NCBI RefSeq assembly: GCF_004361885.1
Contig: NZ_SNWH01000001.1
Span: 187,969 to 251,968, forward strand
Length of the DNA stretch: 64,000 nucleotides
Direction of reading: 5' to 3'
Origin: Halomonas ventosae
Lineage (GTDB): Bacteria > Pseudomonadota > Gammaproteobacteria > Pseudomonadales > Halomonadaceae
Position 1 is the stretch's first letter, and the number at the start of each line of letters is the position of its first letter. The notes under the pieces were generated by a model. It was not told the origin of the DNA and did not search any database. It saw nothing but the letters and a program-made list of their open reading frames with translations. Positions 37,039 through 49,361 of the stretch are shown here, one piece after another. The translations under genes and the position numbers were made by a program.

Positions 37039-38508
37039 ATGGCAGGCCAGACACTCTACGACAAGTTGTGGACGCAGCATCTCGTCAAGCAGCGCGACGA
37101 CGGCACCGCGCTGATCTACATTGACCGTCAACTGCTCCACGAGGTGACCTCGCCCCAGGCCTTCGAGGGGCTGCGCCTGGCGGGGCGCAAGCCGTGGCGC
37201 ATCGATGCCAACCTGGCCACCCCCGACCACAATGTGCCCACCACCCTCAGGGAGCGTGCCGAGGGCAACGCCGGTATCAAGGACCCAGTGTCATTGATTC
37301 AGGTGCAGACCCTCGACGACAACTGCGGCGAGTTTGGCATCGAGGAGTTCAAGATCAACGACCCGCGCCAGGGCATCGTCCACGTGGTGGGCCCGGAGCA
37401 GGGTGCCACCCTGCCGGGGATGACCGTGGTCTGCGGTGATTCCCATACCGCCACCCACGGCGCCTTCGCGGCGCTCGCCCATGGCATCGGCACCTCCGAG
37501 GTGGAACACGTGCTCGCCACCCAATGCCTGCTGGCCCAGAAGATGAAGAACATGCAGGTGCGCGTCGAGGGCGAACTCGGTACCGGCGTCACCGCCAAGG
37601 ACATCGTGCTGGCGATCATCGGCCACATCGGCACCGCCGGTGGTACCGGCTACGCCATCGAGTTTGCCGGCAGCGCCATCCGCGAGCTTTCCATGGAGGG
37701 CCGGATGACCGTCTGCAACATGGCCATCGAGGCCGGCGCACGGGTTGGGCTGATCGCTGTGGACGATACCACCATTGACTACCTGCGTGACCGTCACTAT
37801 GTCCCGACGGGCGAGCAGTGGGACGCCGCGGTGGCCGACTGGCGCCACCTGGTCTCCGATGCCGATGCCGATGCCGCCTTCGACAAGGTGGTGACCCTGG
37901 ATGCCGCCGAGATCGAGCCGCAGGTCTCCTGGGGCACCAGCCCCGAGATGGTCACCGGCATCTCCGGTGAGGTGCCGGATCCTGCTGAGGCCGGCGATGA
38001 GACCATGCAGCGTGGCTACACCCGGGCGCTGGAGTACATGGGGCTCTCGCCGAAGCAGAAGATCACCGATATCCGCCTCGACAAGGTGTTCATCGGCTCC
38101 TGCACCAACTCGCGCATCGAGGATCTGCGCGAGGCGGCCAAGGTGGTGCGCGGCAAGAAGGTCGCCGACTCCATCGCGCTGGCCATGGTGGTACCCGGTT
38201 CCGGCCTGGTGAAGCGCCAGGCTGAGGCGGAAGGCCTTGACAAGGTATTCATCGAGGCAGGCTTCGAGTGGCGCGAGCCGGGCTGCTCCATGTGCCTGGC
38301 CATGAATGCCGACAAGCTGGGGGCCGGGGAGCACTGCGCTTCCACCTCCAACCGCAACTTCGAGGGCCGTCAGGGCTTCGGCGGGCGCACCCACCTGGTC
38401 AGCCCGGCCATGGCCGCGGCCGCGGCGATTGCTGGCCACTTCGTGGATGTGAGGGAGCTGGGAGACACTGGTGCCGCCAATGACGATGCCCAGGCACAGG
38501 AGGCCTGA
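37039..38508 (+). CDS. leuC: 3-isopropylmalate dehydratase, large subunit
   Basis: A 489-residue aconitase-family subunit that, with LeuD, isomerises 2- to 3-isopropylmalate in leucine synthesis. The [4Fe-4S] ligands are visible as Cys in [11 protein letters not shown] and in [10 protein letters not shown]. The start [16 protein letters not shown] is conserved and preceded by GGGAGAACG. First gene of leuCDB, four bases before leuD. leuA is not in the window. Confidence 0.96.
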   Translation: MAGQTLYDKLWTQHLVKQRDDGTALIYIDRQLLHEVTSPQAFEGLRLAGRKPWRIDANLATPDHNVPTTLRERAEGNAGIKDPVSLIQVQTLDDNCGEFGIEEFKINDPRQGIVHVVGPEQGATLPGMTVVCGDSHTATHGAFAALAHGIGTSEVEHVLATQCLLAQKMKNMQVRVEGELGTGVTAKDIVLAIIGHIGTAGGTGYAIEFAGSAIRELSMEGRMTVCNMAIEAGARVGLIAVDDTTIDYLRDRHYVPTGEQWDAAVADWRHLVSDADADAAFDKVVTLDAAEIEPQVSWGTSPEMVTGISGEVPDPAEAGDETMQRGYTRALEYMGLSPKQKITDIRLDKVFIGSCTNSRIEDLREAAKVVRGKKVADSIALAMVVPGSGLVKRQAEAEGLDKVFIEAGFEWREPGCSMCLAMNADKLGAGEHCASTSNRNFEGRQGFGGRTHLVSPAMAAAAAIAGHFVDVRELGDTGAANDDAQAQEA

Positions 38509-38511
38509 ACC

Positions 38512-39165
38512 ATGAACAAGTTCGAACGCACCCAAGGCCTCGTCGCACCGCTCGACCGGGCCAATGTCGATACCGATTTGATCATTCCCAAGCAGTTCCT
38601 GAAGTCGATCAAGCGCACCGGCTTCGGCGTTAATCTCTTCGACGAGCTGCGCTACCTCGACGAAGGCCAGCCTGGCCAGGATGTCTCGAAGCGCCCCAAG
38701 AATCCTGATTTCGTGCTCAACCAGCCGCGCTACCAGGGGGCCAGCATACTGCTCACGCGGCGCAACTTCGGCTGTGGCAGTTCGCGCGAGCACGCGCCCT
38801 GGGCGCTGGAGGACTTCGGCTTCCGGGTGATCATCGCGCCGAGCTTTGCCGACATCTTCTACAACAACGCCTTCAAGAATGGCCTGTTGCTGGTGACCCT
38901 GCCCGAGGAGACCGTGGATCGCTTGTTCGCAGAAGTCGAGGCCAACGAAGGCTACCGGCTCGACGTGGACCTGGAGAATCAGCAGGTGATCACGCCCTCC
39001 GGTGAGACAATCACCTTCGAGGTGGACGCGTTCCGCAAGCAGTGCCTGCTCGAAGGCCTGGACGACATCGGCATCACCTTGAAGGACGAGGAGGCCATCC
39101 GCGCCTTCGAGGCGAAGCACCGCGCAGCGCGGCCTTGGCTGTTTCGCGATTCCGCTCAGGCTTAA
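38512..39165 (+). CDS. leuD: 3-isopropylmalate dehydratase, small subunit
   Basis: A 217-residue swivel-domain subunit. The substrate-recognition motif [15 protein letters not shown] and [13 protein letters not shown] are intact. It is four bases from leuC and 174 bp from leuB; the spacer contains no gene I can support. The start is fixed by conserved [16 protein letters not shown]. Confidence 0.95.
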   Translation: MNKFERTQGLVAPLDRANVDTDLIIPKQFLKSIKRTGFGVNLFDELRYLDEGQPGQDVSKRPKNPDFVLNQPRYQGASILLTRRNFGCGSSREHAPWALEDFGFRVIIAPSFADIFYNNAFKNGLLLVTLPEETVDRLFAEVEANEGYRLDVDLENQQVITPSGETITFEVDAFRKQCLLEGLDDIGITLKDEEAIRAFEAKHRAARPWLFRDSAQA

Positions 39166-39339
39166 TGACGTAGATCTGGCTGTTCTTGACGGGACCGGGG
39201 CGCCGGGGACAAGCCGAAGAGGAGGTCCTATGCCAGGGGGATGGCATTGGCAGCGCCCAGGGATGGGTTCACAGCGCCTCCTCGCAGGCTTGTCGCCGGA
39301 AAAGCCTTGTACCGGGGGTGGCCATACAAGGAAGCAAAG

Positions 39340-40419
39340 ATGACGCAGAAGATTCTGGTACTACCGGGGGACGGCATCGGCCCCGAGATCACCGCCCAGG
39401 CCAGCCGTATCCTGGCGGCCTGCCAGGCCCGCGGTCTCGACATCGAGGTCGAGGAGGGGCTGCTGGGCGGTGCCGCCTATGAGGTACATGGCGAGCCGTT
39501 GCCAGCTGAGACCCTCGAGAAGGCCAAGGCGGCGCGAGGCATCCTGCTGGGTGCTGTGGGCGGCCCCCAGTGGGACAAGATCGAGGATCTCAGCAAGCGC
39601 CCGGAAAAGGGGCTGCTTGGGGTGCGCAAGCAGCTGGGCCTGTTCGCCAACTTGCGCCCGGCCATCACCTATCCGCAGCTAGCCTCCGCCTCCAGCCTCA
39701 AGCCTGAGCTGGTGGCCGGCCTGGATATCATGATCGTGCGTGAGCTCACCGGCGGCATCTACTTTGGCCAGCCGCGCGGCATCGAGGAGCGTAACGGCGA
39801 GCGGGTGGGCTTCAATACCTATGTCTATTCCGAGAGCGAGATCGAGCGCATCGGTCGCGTGGCCTTCGAGATGGCGCACAAGCGCGGCAAGAAGCTCTGC
39901 AGCGTCGACAAGGCCAACGTGCTCGAGGTCACCATCCTGTGGCGCGAGGTGATGGAGCGTCTGGCGCCAGAGTATCCGGACGTCGAGCTCTCCCACCTGT
40001 ACGTCGACAACGCCGCCATGCAACTGGTGCGCGCACCCAAGCAGTTCGACGTGGTGGTCACCGGCAACATGTTCGGCGATATCCTCTCGGACGCCGCCGC
40101 CATGCTCACCGGCTCCATCGGTATGCTGCCCTCGGCCTCGCTCAACGAGAGCGGCCAGGGCATGTACGAGCCCTGTCACGGCAGCGCACCGGACATCGCC
40201 GGTCAAGGCATCGCTAACCCGTTGGCAACCATTCTCTCGGTGGCCATGATGCTGCGCTACTCCCTCGACGAGCCGGCGCTGGCAAGCCGCATCGAGGCTG
40301 CCGTGGGCACGGTGCTGGACGGCGGCCTGAGAACGGCCGACATCGCCCTCGAAGGCACGCGCAGCGTCTCGACGGCCGAGATGGGCGATGCCGTGCTGGC
40401 GGCCTTCGAGGCGCAGTAA
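39340..40419 (+). CDS. leuB: 3-isopropylmalate dehydrogenase
   Basis: A 359-residue NAD-dependent beta-decarboxylating dehydrogenase producing the precursor of leucine. It starts [17 protein letters not shown] (ATG 39340 after AAGGAAG) and has the metal-binding [19 protein letters not shown] and the [10 protein letters not shown] loop. The longer open frame to 39241 includes 33 codons without similarity. Last gene of the leuCDB unit, followed by a strong terminator. Confidence 0.95.
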   Translation: MTQKILVLPGDGIGPEITAQASRILAACQARGLDIEVEEGLLGGAAYEVHGEPLPAETLEKAKAARGILLGAVGGPQWDKIEDLSKRPEKGLLGVRKQLGLFANLRPAITYPQLASASSLKPELVAGLDIMIVRELTGGIYFGQPRGIEERNGERVGFNTYVYSESEIERIGRVAFEMAHKRGKKLCSVDKANVLEVTILWREVMERLAPEYPDVELSHLYVDNAAMQLVRAPKQFDVVVTGNMFGDILSDAAAMLTGSIGMLPSASLNESGQGMYEPCHGSAPDIAGQGIANPLATILSVAMMLRYSLDEPALASRIEAAVGTVLDGGLRTADIALEGTRSVSTAEMGDAVLAAFEAQ

Positions 40420-40447
40420 GCGGCCCAGCGCCAAGCAGCCAAGAACC

Positions 40448-40478
40448 ACCTCCCGCAGAGTAACCTGCGGGAGGTTTT
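40448..40478 (+). terminator. Rho-independent terminator of leuCDB
   Basis: An 11-pair perfect stem (ACCTCCCGCAG / CTGCGGGAGGT), six-base loop, then TTTT. It lies 29 bp after the leuB stop and separates leuCDB from asd. Confidence 0.9.
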
Positions 40479-40575
40479 CCTTTGGTGCTTTAGTGTTGCG
40501 CGAGCAGCATCCTGCTCGGCGCTCGTCCCGGCTTTCTGTATAATGTCCTTACATTCGATTTCTGGAGGGCTTTAC

Positions 40576-41688
40576 ATGTTGAACGTCGGTTTTGTCGGTT
40601 GGCGTGGCATGGTGGGTTCCGTCTTGATGCAACGCATGCTCGAGGATGGCGATTTTTCGGGCATCGAGCCGATCTTCTTCACCACTTCCCAGGTCGGTCA
40701 GCAAGGCCCCGATGTCGGCGTCGACGTGCCGCCGCTCAAGGATGCCTTCGATCTGGACGCCCTCAAGGCACTGGACGTGGTGGTGACCTGCCAGGGCGGC
40801 GAGTACACCGAGAAGGTCTATGCTGACCTGCGTCAGGCAGGTTGGAAGGGCTACTGGATCGATGCCGCCAGCACCCTGCGCATGGCGGATGACGCGACCA
40901 TCGTGCTCGATCCGGTCAATCGCAAAGTGATCGATGCCCAGCTGGCGAAGGGCGCCAGGACCTTCGTCGGCGGCAACTGCACGGTGAGTCTGATGCTGAT
41001 GGGCCTTGGCGGCCTTTTCGAGGCGAACCTGATCGAGTGGATGACCTCCATGACCTATCAGGCCGCTTCCGGTTCCGGCGCCAAGCACATGCGCGAACTG
41101 CTCAACCAGATGGGTCACCTGCGCGACAGCGTGGCTGATGAGCTCGCCGACCCGGCCAGCGCCATTCTCGACATTGACCGCAAGGTCACGGCGGCCATGC
41201 GTAGCGGTGATTTTCCCACCGACAATTTCGGGGCACCGCTGGCCGGTAGCCTGCTGCCGTGGATCGACAAGCCCATGGAGAACGGCCAGAGCAAGGAGGA
41301 GTGGAAGGGGTCTGTCGAGACCAACAAGATCCTCGGCCTTCAGGACAATCCCGTTCCCATCGACGGCCTCTGCGTGCGTATCGGTGCCATGCGCTCGCAC
41401 AGTCAGGCCTTCACCATCAAACTCAAAAAGGATGTCCCGATCGACGAGATCGAGGATCGTATCGCCAGGCACAACGACTGGGTCAAGGTGATTGCCAACA
41501 ACAAGGATGCGAGCATCGAGGGCCTCACTCCGGCCGCGGCCACCGGTACCCTGAGCGTGCCGGTGGGCAGGCTGCGCAAGCTGGCCATGGGCGGCGAGTA
41601 CCTCTCCGCCTTCAGTGTCGGCGACCAGCTGCTGTGGGGCGCGGCCGAGCCGCTCAAGCGGATGCTGCGCATCCTGCGGGAGCAGTAA
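40576..41688 (+). CDS. asd: Aspartate-semialdehyde dehydrogenase
   Basis: A 370-residue enzyme reducing aspartyl phosphate to the semialdehyde, the branch point to lysine/DAP, methionine and threonine. It starts [17 protein letters not shown] with the NADP-binding glycine loop and has the catalytic Cys in [13 protein letters not shown]. The active-site His follows in [15 protein letters not shown] 40576 follows GGAGGG; the open frame to 40543 is not supported. Own unit with a 14-pair stem after the stop. Confidence 0.95.
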   Translation: MLNVGFVGWRGMVGSVLMQRMLEDGDFSGIEPIFFTTSQVGQQGPDVGVDVPPLKDAFDLDALKALDVVVTCQGGEYTEKVYADLRQAGWKGYWIDAASTLRMADDATIVLDPVNRKVIDAQLAKGARTFVGGNCTVSLMLMGLGGLFEANLIEWMTSMTYQAASGSGAKHMRELLNQMGHLRDSVADELADPASAILDIDRKVTAAMRSGDFPTDNFGAPLAGSLLPWIDKPMENGQSKEEWKGSVETNKILGLQDNPVPIDGLCVRIGAMRSHSQAFTIKLKKDVPIDEIEDRIARHNDWVKVIANNKDASIEGLTPAAATGTLSVPVGRLRKLAMGGEYLSAFSVGDQLLWGAAEPLKRMLRILREQ

Positions 41689-41718
41689 GCCGCCAGCGCT
41701 GACCTGGATCACCTGAAT

Positions 41719-41751
41719 GCAAGCGGGACGCCTTGATGGCGTCCCGCTTGC
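41719..41751. terminator. Terminator hairpin after asd
   Basis: A perfect 14-pair stem (GCAAGCGGGACGCC / GGCGTCCCGCTTGC) with a five-base loop, 30 bp after the asd stop. The trailing U stretch is short (ATTGTT), so it may act as a transcript-end stabiliser as well. Confidence 0.75.
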
Positions 41752-41934
41752 ATTGTTAAGCCATGATGGGGCTGTTGCGCCATCGATAACTCAGGTTGCG
41801 GGTGGCGCTGCCGATAAGTATCAGCAGGCGTATCGGTACAGGGAAGATGATGCAGCGGCATCATCGCCAGTAGGATGAACGACGCGGTCACCACCTGTCT
41901 GGTGGGACGCAGTGGAACGACGCTAGGGAGTCTG

Positions 41935-44577
41935 ATGAAACGCAAGCTGTTGCTCGCCATGCTGCTTTCGCTCTCCGCCACCAGTCCGTTGGCGCTGGCT
42001 CTCGGCCTGGAAGAGGCCGAGGTGAACTCGACGCTTAATGCCCCATTGCGGGCGAGCATTCCCTTGACCGACAGCAGTGGATTGCAGGCTGAGCTGCTTA
42101 ATGTCTCGGTGGCCGATGAGCAGGCCTTCTCATCGGCCGGCCTGTCGCGTACGCCGTTGGCCGCCAGCGTGAAGATGGAGGTCACTCGTCGGCAAGGACG
42201 GCTGGTGGTCGACCTGAGCACCCAGCGGCCGGTAAATGAACCCTGGCTCGATCTGCTGCTGCGCCTGGAGTGGCCGGGGGGCCAGCAACTCCAGGAAGTC
42301 ACCCTGCTGCTTGACCCGCCCGACTATGACCAGCTTCCGGCGTTGGTCGAAGCGTCATCCATTGCGCCGCGGTCATCGGTTGCCCCGCCACGCTCGAACG
42401 CCCCGGCGCGGCAATCCTCTTCACGCTTGCAAGCTCGCACCTCGAGGGCGGACGCGGGAGACCCTGCCTGGATAAGCAGTGGCGATACCCTAATGACGGT
42501 GGCGAGGCGGCTGCGACCGGACAGCGGCATTAGCATGAGCCAGATGATGGTGGCCCTGGTGGAGGCTAACCCCGAGGTCTTTCCTTCCGGCAATATTAAC
42601 GCCATGCGCGCCGGCTTTACGCTGGTGGTGCCGCCTCGCCAGGCGATCACGTCACGTTCCGAGGCCGAGGCCGACCGCCTCGTTCAGGCCATGAACCAGG
42701 CCTGGGCCAACCGCGGCAGCGGGTCACCGGCGCCAGTGGCGGTGGCCCGCGCCCCCTCGCCGCAGGGCGCGTCAGCGGCACTTGCCGAGACAGGCCAGCC
42801 TAAGGCAGCGTCGCGTGAGGCTTCACAAAGTGGTGATGACACCGCCAGTGAAGGGGGGCAACGGCTGACCCTGCTCAGCGATGCCGAGCTGGCCGCCGAG
42901 GTCGCGGCACCGGGCGATGGCGTATCGAACCCGCAGGAGGGCGGTCAGTCAGCTCAGTCAACCTTGTCATTTCAGCGGGATGCGCCGCCGCCCCTGGCCA
43001 TGCCCGACGGCAGCGAGGGGGCAGGCCCGGTCATCGCTCCGGGGGTGCTGGGGATGATCCACGGCAGCGCCGAACTCACCGAGGCACAGCGCCTGCAGCG
43101 ACTCGAGTCCCGCTGGCGCGAGAACCGTCAGGCCCTGGAAGCGGTTCGCCGCGAGCGTGACGTGCTGCAAGCACAGCTCGCAAACCTGCGCGATGAACTG
43201 CAGGCCATGGGCGATCAACTGGCCGTGCTGACAGCCGATAGGCAGGGCGTTGATGCCGCCGGCGGGGGTAGTGAGGTGGCACCGGACAGCACGGCGGATT
43301 CGCTACAACAGGCGCCCTGGTGGGGGACGTTGGTACCGGGGGAGGGTAGCCGCTCTCTGCTGCTGGGAGGGGCAGGCCTGGCGCTGTTGCTTGCACTGTG
43401 GGCCGTGCTGCGCCACCGCCGGCGTGATGACAGCGATTCGACGAGGGACTTCAATGAGGCGCAGCCGGTAGAGACACCAGATGATGGCCTGGAGGCGCCG
43501 GGCGACCAGACGGCTGCGCAGAAGGATGCCCAGCGCATCGACAGCCAGGCACCGGTGTACGCCTCCATGCCCGAAACCGAGGCGATCAATGAGGCCGATA
43601 TCTTCATTGCCTACAGGCGCTACGACCAGGCGCGTGAACTGCTCGACGCCAGCCTCGAGCGGGAGCCCGGCCGTGATGATCTCAGACTCAAGCTGCTGCG
43701 CGTGCTTCTCGAGCAGGGCGATCATGCGTCTGCCGCGCACCAGGCCAAGCAATTGCGCGATACCGCAGACCCTCAGATCAGCGCCGAGGTCGAGCAGTTG
43801 CTGGAAGGCCATGCGCTCAGCGCGGCACCAGACGAGCCCCGAGCGGAGTCGCCCGCCGATCGGGCCATCTTCCCTGCGGCTGACGAACATCCCCCGCGGC
43901 TCTTCGAGGCCGCCGGGGTGAATGAGGCGCTCGATACCCATGAGTCAGGCGAGTGCAAAGAGATCACCTCTAGTGCCTGTAGTAAAACGCCTTCTCGTGA
44001 CATGTCCTCTGATGATACGCGCGATAAGGCGTTGCGATCGTCGAAGGGGCCCAGTCAGGGCGACTCTGCGGCCGAGCGCAGTGAGCTTGCAGCCTGCTAT
44101 CGTTCTCCTGAACAAGGGCCGCAGTCCCATGGTGCGAAGGGAACCGATGAGCTGCCACAGCCGCCACTGACCGCGCGACAGATGCAAGACGGCAGCCGCT
44201 TCATCGACTACCAACCGCCGACGCTTGAAAAGCGCCCGGCACCCCGCGAGGAGACGCCCATGCAGCCCAGCGTGGAGTTCACCTCGGCCACCGGCGGAGG
44301 CGGCGAGTCGGCCGCTGCCAAACCCGCTATCAGGGCCGAGCGTGATGACCTTGAGCAGTGGGACGTCGAGGAGGTGGCCTTCCCGCCGCTGTCGCGGGAT
44401 AATACCCACTATTTCGCGGCGCCTTCCTCTTCCTCGACACTGGCTGAGGCGCGGCGCTTGCTGGACGCCGGCGAGGCCGGCCAGGCTCGTGTACTGCTCG
44501 AGAGTCTGATCGACGAGTCCGACGACCCGGATGCCCGGCAGGAGGCCCGCGAATTGCTGGATCAATCCGTGCAATGA
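41935..44577 (+). CDS. fimV: FimV/TspA-like polar hub protein
   Basis: An 880-residue inner-membrane protein that binds peptidoglycan and organises polar type IV pilus/secretion components. Layout: signal segment (about 1-22), FimV N-terminal domain beginning LGLEEAEVNSTLNAPLRAS, a LysM region around 175-240 (SGDTLMTVARRLRP to GFTLVVPPR), coiled coil (RLESRWRENRQALEAVRRE), a membrane span (SLLLGGAGLALLLALWAVL) and TPR-like and acidic cytoplasmic parts ending in the FimV C-terminal motif (LDAGEAGQARVLLESLI). ATG 41935 follows AGGGAG. Its position between asd and truA is canonical in Pseudomonas and relatives. Confidence 0.9.
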   Translation: MKRKLLLAMLLSLSATSPLALALGLEEAEVNSTLNAPLRASIPLTDSSGLQAELLNVSVADEQAFSSAGLSRTPLAASVKMEVTRRQGRLVVDLSTQRPVNEPWLDLLLRLEWPGGQQLQEVTLLLDPPDYDQLPALVEASSIAPRSSVAPPRSNAPARQSSSRLQARTSRADAGDPAWISSGDTLMTVARRLRPDSGISMSQMMVALVEANPEVFPSGNINAMRAGFTLVVPPRQAITSRSEAEADRLVQAMNQAWANRGSGSPAPVAVARAPSPQGASAALAETGQPKAASREASQSGDDTASEGGQRLTLLSDAELAAEVAAPGDGVSNPQEGGQSAQSTLSFQRDAPPPLAMPDGSEGAGPVIAPGVLGMIHGSAELTEAQRLQRLESRWRENRQALEAVRRERDVLQAQLANLRDELQAMGDQLAVLTADRQGVDAAGGGSEVAPDSTADSLQQAPWWGTLVPGEGSRSLLLGGAGLALLLALWAVLRHRRRDDSDSTRDFNEAQPVETPDDGLEAPGDQTAAQKDAQRIDSQAPVYASMPETEAINEADIFIAYRRYDQARELLDASLEREPGRDDLRLKLLRVLLEQGDHASAAHQAKQLRDTADPQISAEVEQLLEGHALSAAPDEPRAESPADRAIFPAADEHPPRLFEAAGVNEALDTHESGECKEITSSACSKTPSRDMSSDDTRDKALRSSKGPSQGDSAAERSELAACYRSPEQGPQSHGAKGTDELPQPPLTARQMQDGSRFIDYQPPTLEKRPAPREETPMQPSVEFTSATGGGGESAAAKPAIRAERDDLEQWDVEEVAFPPLSRDNTHYFAAPSSSSTLAEARRLLDAGEAGQARVLLESLIDESDDPDARQEARELLDQSVQ

Positions 44578-44583
44578 GGCCGA

Positions 44584-45507
44584 ATGACCCTTTTCCGATC
44601 CCTCGATGACCGCCACCCCCTGACAGGCCGCCTGGCCATGGGAGTGGAGTACGACGGCAGCGCCTACTGTGGCTGGCAGCGCCTCAAGCATGCCCCTTCT
44701 GTACAAGGGGCGCTGGAAGGGGCGCTGGCCAAGGTCGCCAACCAGTTCATCACTGTGCATGCCAGCGGGCGCACCGACTCGGGGGTGCATGCCACCCGTC
44801 AGATTATTCACTTCGATGCCCCGGTGCCGCGCTCGCAGAAGGCCTGGGTGTTCGGGGTCAATGCCAACCTGCCGCGGGATGTCGCCGTGCGCTGGGTGGC
44901 ATCGGTTCCCGAGGGGTTTCACTCGCGTTTCAAGGCCCTGGCACGGCGTTACCGCTACGTGATCCTCAACCAGCCCAGCCGCCCGGTATTGGAGCGGGCC
45001 AATGCCACCTGGTGCCGCGACCCGCTGGATGTTGAGGCCATGCACCGGGCCGCCCAGGCGCTGGTGGGCGAGCACGACTTCTCGAGCTTCCGTGCCGCCG
45101 GCTGCCAGTCGAAGACCCCCTGGCGCCACCTGCACTTCATCGAGGTGCATCGTCATGGCCCGCTGGTGGTCATCGACGTCCAGGGCAATGCCTTCCTGCA
45201 CCATATGATCCGCAATATCGTCGGCGCTCTGGTCACGGTGGGGCGTGGCGAGCGTGGCGATGACTACCTGGCCACGCTGATGGCACTCAAGGACCGGCGT
45301 CAGGCCGACGTGACGGCGCCAGCCTGTGGTCTGCACTTCGTCGACTCGCTGTATGACGCGGCGTGGGGGCTGCCCCGCGAACCGCTGGGCCCCAACCTGC
45401 TGGCCTTCCTCGGCGAATGGACCGGTGAGCGGCCGTTACCCGACTGCCCGATGGTCGCGTTCAGACGAGGTAGGCCCCTGGCAGAAGGGGTGAGTGGTGA
45501 GGAGTGA
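44584..45507 (+). CDS. truA: tRNA pseudouridine synthase A
   Basis: A 307-residue enzyme that makes pseudouridine at tRNA positions 38-40. The catalytic Asp is in ASGRTDSGVHATRQ and AYCGWQRLKHAPSVQGAL supplies the N-terminal motif. Six bases after fimV and four before trpF, so probably one transcript. A C-terminal extension ends in a purine-rich GGTGAGGAGTGAG element that also occurs after asnB at 4484. Confidence 0.94.
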   Translation: MTLFRSLDDRHPLTGRLAMGVEYDGSAYCGWQRLKHAPSVQGALEGALAKVANQFITVHASGRTDSGVHATRQIIHFDAPVPRSQKAWVFGVNANLPRDVAVRWVASVPEGFHSRFKALARRYRYVILNQPSRPVLERANATWCRDPLDVEAMHRAAQALVGEHDFSSFRAAGCQSKTPWRHLHFIEVHRHGPLVVIDVQGNAFLHHMIRNIVGALVTVGRGERGDDYLATLMALKDRRQADVTAPACGLHFVDSLYDAAWGLPREPLGPNLLAFLGEWTGERPLPDCPMVAFRRGRPLAEGVSGEE

Positions 45508-45510
45508 GAC

Positions 45511-46158
45511 GTGAGCGATGTCATGAACCGAACCCGCATCAAGTTCTGCGGCCTGACCCGTCCCCAGGATGTCGATGCCGCGGTGGCTGCGGGTGCCGAT
45601 GCCTTGGGCTTCGTGTTGTGGCCGGGTAGCCAGCGCGCCATCGACGAGCAACGCCTCGCCGCACTGAGCGAACGGGTGCCGGCCTTCGTTACCCGCGTGG
45701 GACTGTTCGTCGACCCGGCTCCGGCACTGCTGGCCCATTGCGCCATGCACCTGGATCTTGTGCAGTTTCATGGCGATGAGTCGCCCGACGCCTGCATGGC
45801 CGCCGGGCGCCCCTGGATCAAGGCCTTGCGTATGCGCGATGGCCTCGACCTGCGCGCCGCCGCCGAGGCCTTCGGCGGGGCTCGGGCGCTGCTGCTGGAT
45901 GCCTATCGACCGGGCGTGCCGGGGGGCACTGGCAAGACCTTCGACTGGTCGCGAATCCCCGCACCCCTGGCAAAACCTGTTATCCTCGCTGGAGGCTTGA
46001 CGCCGGACAACGTGGCCGAGGCGATTGCCGCAGTGGCCCCCTTCGCCGTGGATGTTTCCGGCGGCATCGAGGCTGCCCCCGGCATCAAGGATGCCGCGCA
46101 GATGGCGGCCTTCCAGCGGGCCGTGCGCAGAGCCGATAACGCGCGTTGCGGCGCCTGA
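45511..46158 (+). CDS. trpF: Phosphoribosylanthranilate isomerase
   Basis: A 215-residue TIM-barrel enzyme of tryptophan synthesis. It starts with GTG ([19 protein letters not shown]); the FCGLTR motif contains the catalytic Cys, and the second catalytic Asp is in [22 protein letters not shown] and VDVSGGIE form the phosphate-binding loops. First gene of trpFBA. Confidence 0.95.
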   Translation: MSDVMNRTRIKFCGLTRPQDVDAAVAAGADALGFVLWPGSQRAIDEQRLAALSERVPAFVTRVGLFVDPAPALLAHCAMHLDLVQFHGDESPDACMAAGRPWIKALRMRDGLDLRAAAEAFGGARALLLDAYRPGVPGGTGKTFDWSRIPAPLAKPVILAGGLTPDNVAEAIAAVAPFAVDVSGGIEAAPGIKDAAQMAAFQRAVRRADNARCGA

Positions 46159-46219
46159 GCCGCTCGCTCCACCCTGTTTCCCCTGCATCCTTTACTGGCG
46201 ACCCTATGAGGTGTCTTTC

Positions 46220-47434
<1,215 letters not shown>

Positions 47435-48253
47435 ATGACGGCCCAGACCATGAATCGTATCGACCAACGCTTCACCGCGCTCAAGGCCCAGGGCCGTCGC
47501 GCGCTGATTCCCTACATCACCGCCGGTGACCCGGCACCCGCGCATACCGTCGGCTTCATGCACGCGCTGGTGGAAGCCGGGGCCGACATCATCGAGCTGG
47601 GGGTGCCGTTCTCGGACCCCATGGCCGATGGGCCAGTGATCCAGAAGGCCTGCGAGCGTGCCCTCAGGCACGGCGTGCGCCTCTCCCACCTGTTCGAGAT
47701 GGTGCGCGAGTTTCGCCAGAGCGATGGCGAGACTCCGGTGGTGCTGATGGGTTATCTCAATCCGGTGGAGCGCATCGGCCTTGCGGCCTTCGCCGATCAG
47801 GCCGCCGAGGCCGGCGTTGACGGTGTGCTGATCGTCGACATGCCACCCGAGGAGGCCGACGAGGTGGGGCCACTGCTCAAGGCTCGCGGGCTGGCCTCGA
47901 TCTTCCTTGTCGCCCCTACCACTACGCGCGCCCGGGCCGCTACAATATGCGCCCATGGCGAGGGCTACCTCTACTATGTTTCGCTGAAGGGCGTGACCGG
48001 CTCGGCGACCCTCAATGCCGAGGATGTGGCACAGCACCTGGCGCCACTGCGCGAGATGACCGAGCTGCCGCTGTGTGTGGGTTTCGGCATCCGCGACGGG
48101 GCCTCCGCCGCCGAGGTGGGCAAGGTGGCCGATGGCGTGATCGTCGGCTCGGCGCTGGTCAACCGCATCGCCGAGAACGCCGAACGGCCCGAGGCGATTC
48201 CCGCCGCCCTGCAAGCGGTACTGGGGGAGATGCGCCAGGCGCTGGACGCCTGA
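47435..48253 (+). CDS. trpA: Tryptophan synthase alpha chain
   Basis: A 272-residue TIM barrel that releases indole from indole-3-glycerol phosphate. Catalytic Glu is in [18 protein letters not shown], followed by Asp in [21 protein letters not shown] and VGSALVN bind phosphate. It directly follows trpB with no spacer. Confidence 0.95.
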   Translation: MTAQTMNRIDQRFTALKAQGRRALIPYITAGDPAPAHTVGFMHALVEAGADIIELGVPFSDPMADGPVIQKACERALRHGVRLSHLFEMVREFRQSDGETPVVLMGYLNPVERIGLAAFADQAAEAGVDGVLIVDMPPEEADEVGPLLKARGLASIFLVAPTTTRARAATICAHGEGYLYYVSLKGVTGSATLNAEDVAQHLAPLREMTELPLCVGFGIRDGASAAEVGKVADGVIVGSALVNRIAENAERPEAIPAALQAVLGEMRQALDA

Positions 48254-48329
48254 TCCGCGCCCGTCGCCAACCGAATCGATCCTGCTCCCGGGGCCTCCGG
48301 GGGCATCAGCCTATACGGGTGTTTCTGAC

Positions 48330-49352
48330 ATGAGCTGGCTAGACAAGATCGTGCCCTCGGTGGGCCGCATCCAGCGCAAGGATCGTCGGGCGAGCGTGCC
48401 TGATGGCCTGTGGAGCAAGTGTCCCAAGTGCGAGGCGGTACTCTATCTCCCCGAGCTGGAGAAGCACCATAACGTCTGCCCCAAGTGCGACCATCATTTG
48501 CGACTGACTGCCCGCAAGCGCCTGGATTGGTTCCTGGACAAGGCGGGACGCGAGGAGATCGCCGCCCATCTCGAGCCGGTCGATCGCCTCAAGTTCCGCG
48601 ACTCCAAGAAGTACAAGGATCGCCTGGCAGCGGCCCAGAAAGGAACCGGCGAGCATGACGCCTTGATCGCCATGCGTGGCACCCTCGAAGGGCTGCCGGT
48701 GATGGTGGTGGCCTTCGAGTTCACCTTCATGGGCGGTTCCATGGGCGCCGTGGTGGGCGAGAAGTTCGTACGTGCCGCGACCCTCGCTCTGGAAGAGCGC
48801 ATCCCGTTGATCTGCTTCGCGGCCTCCGGCGGCGCTCGCATGCAGGAGGCGCTGTTCTCGCTGATGCAGATGGCTAAGACCTCGGCGGCGCTCGAGAAGC
48901 TCAAGCAGGCCGGTGTGCCCTATGTCTCAGTGCTCACCGACCCGGTGTTCGGCGGCGTCACCGCCTCCCTGGCGATGCTTGGCGACCTTAACGTGGCCGA
49001 GCCCAACGCGCTGATCGGATTCGCCGGCCCGCGGGTCATCGAGCAGACGGTACGCGAGCAGTTGCCGGAAGGCTTCCAGCGCAGCGAGTTCCTGCTTGAG
49101 CACGGCACCGTGGACATGATCGTGGCGCGTGGCGAGATGCGCGAGCGACTGGGTAGCCTGCTGCGCAAGCTGACCCACTGGCCGGTGGCCGGGCAGGACG
49201 ATGATCTCGTCGATGCGCCCGACCTGGTGCAGGCCGCCGAGCAGGCCGAGCAGGATGAGGCTCTGGCGGTCAGCGTTGCGGCGTCTCATACCGAGCCGAA
49301 GCCCCCGGGTGACGCCGCGCCGGTCGGCGAGCGCCACGACCCGGGGCGCTGA
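48330..49352 (+). CDS. accD: Acetyl-CoA carboxylase carboxyltransferase, beta subunit
   Basis: A 340-residue subunit that, with AccA, transfers CO2 from biotin to acetyl-CoA in fatty acid synthesis. The N-terminal zinc ribbon is visible as CPKCEAVL and CPKCDHHL, and the crotonase-like core has [12 protein letters not shown] and [12 protein letters not shown]. The last 50 residues are a non-conserved acidic/Pro tail. Located 76 bp after trpA, before folC, the usual gammaproteobacterial order. Confidence 0.96.
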   Translation: MSWLDKIVPSVGRIQRKDRRASVPDGLWSKCPKCEAVLYLPELEKHHNVCPKCDHHLRLTARKRLDWFLDKAGREEIAAHLEPVDRLKFRDSKKYKDRLAAAQKGTGEHDALIAMRGTLEGLPVMVVAFEFTFMGGSMGAVVGEKFVRAATLALEERIPLICFAASGGARMQEALFSLMQMAKTSAALEKLKQAGVPYVSVLTDPVFGGVTASLAMLGDLNVAEPNALIGFAGPRVIEQTVREQLPEGFQRSEFLLEHGTVDMIVARGEMRERLGSLLRKLTHWPVAGQDDDLVDAPDLVQAAEQAEQDEALAVSVAASHTEPKPPGDAAPVGERHDPGR

Positions 49353-49361
49353 CCGATCGGC

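Noticed and set aside
37291..39120. 609-residue minus-strand ORF opposite leuC/leuD
   Set aside because: It is the GC-rich antisense shadow of two clearly conserved genes; its protein has no recognisable domain.
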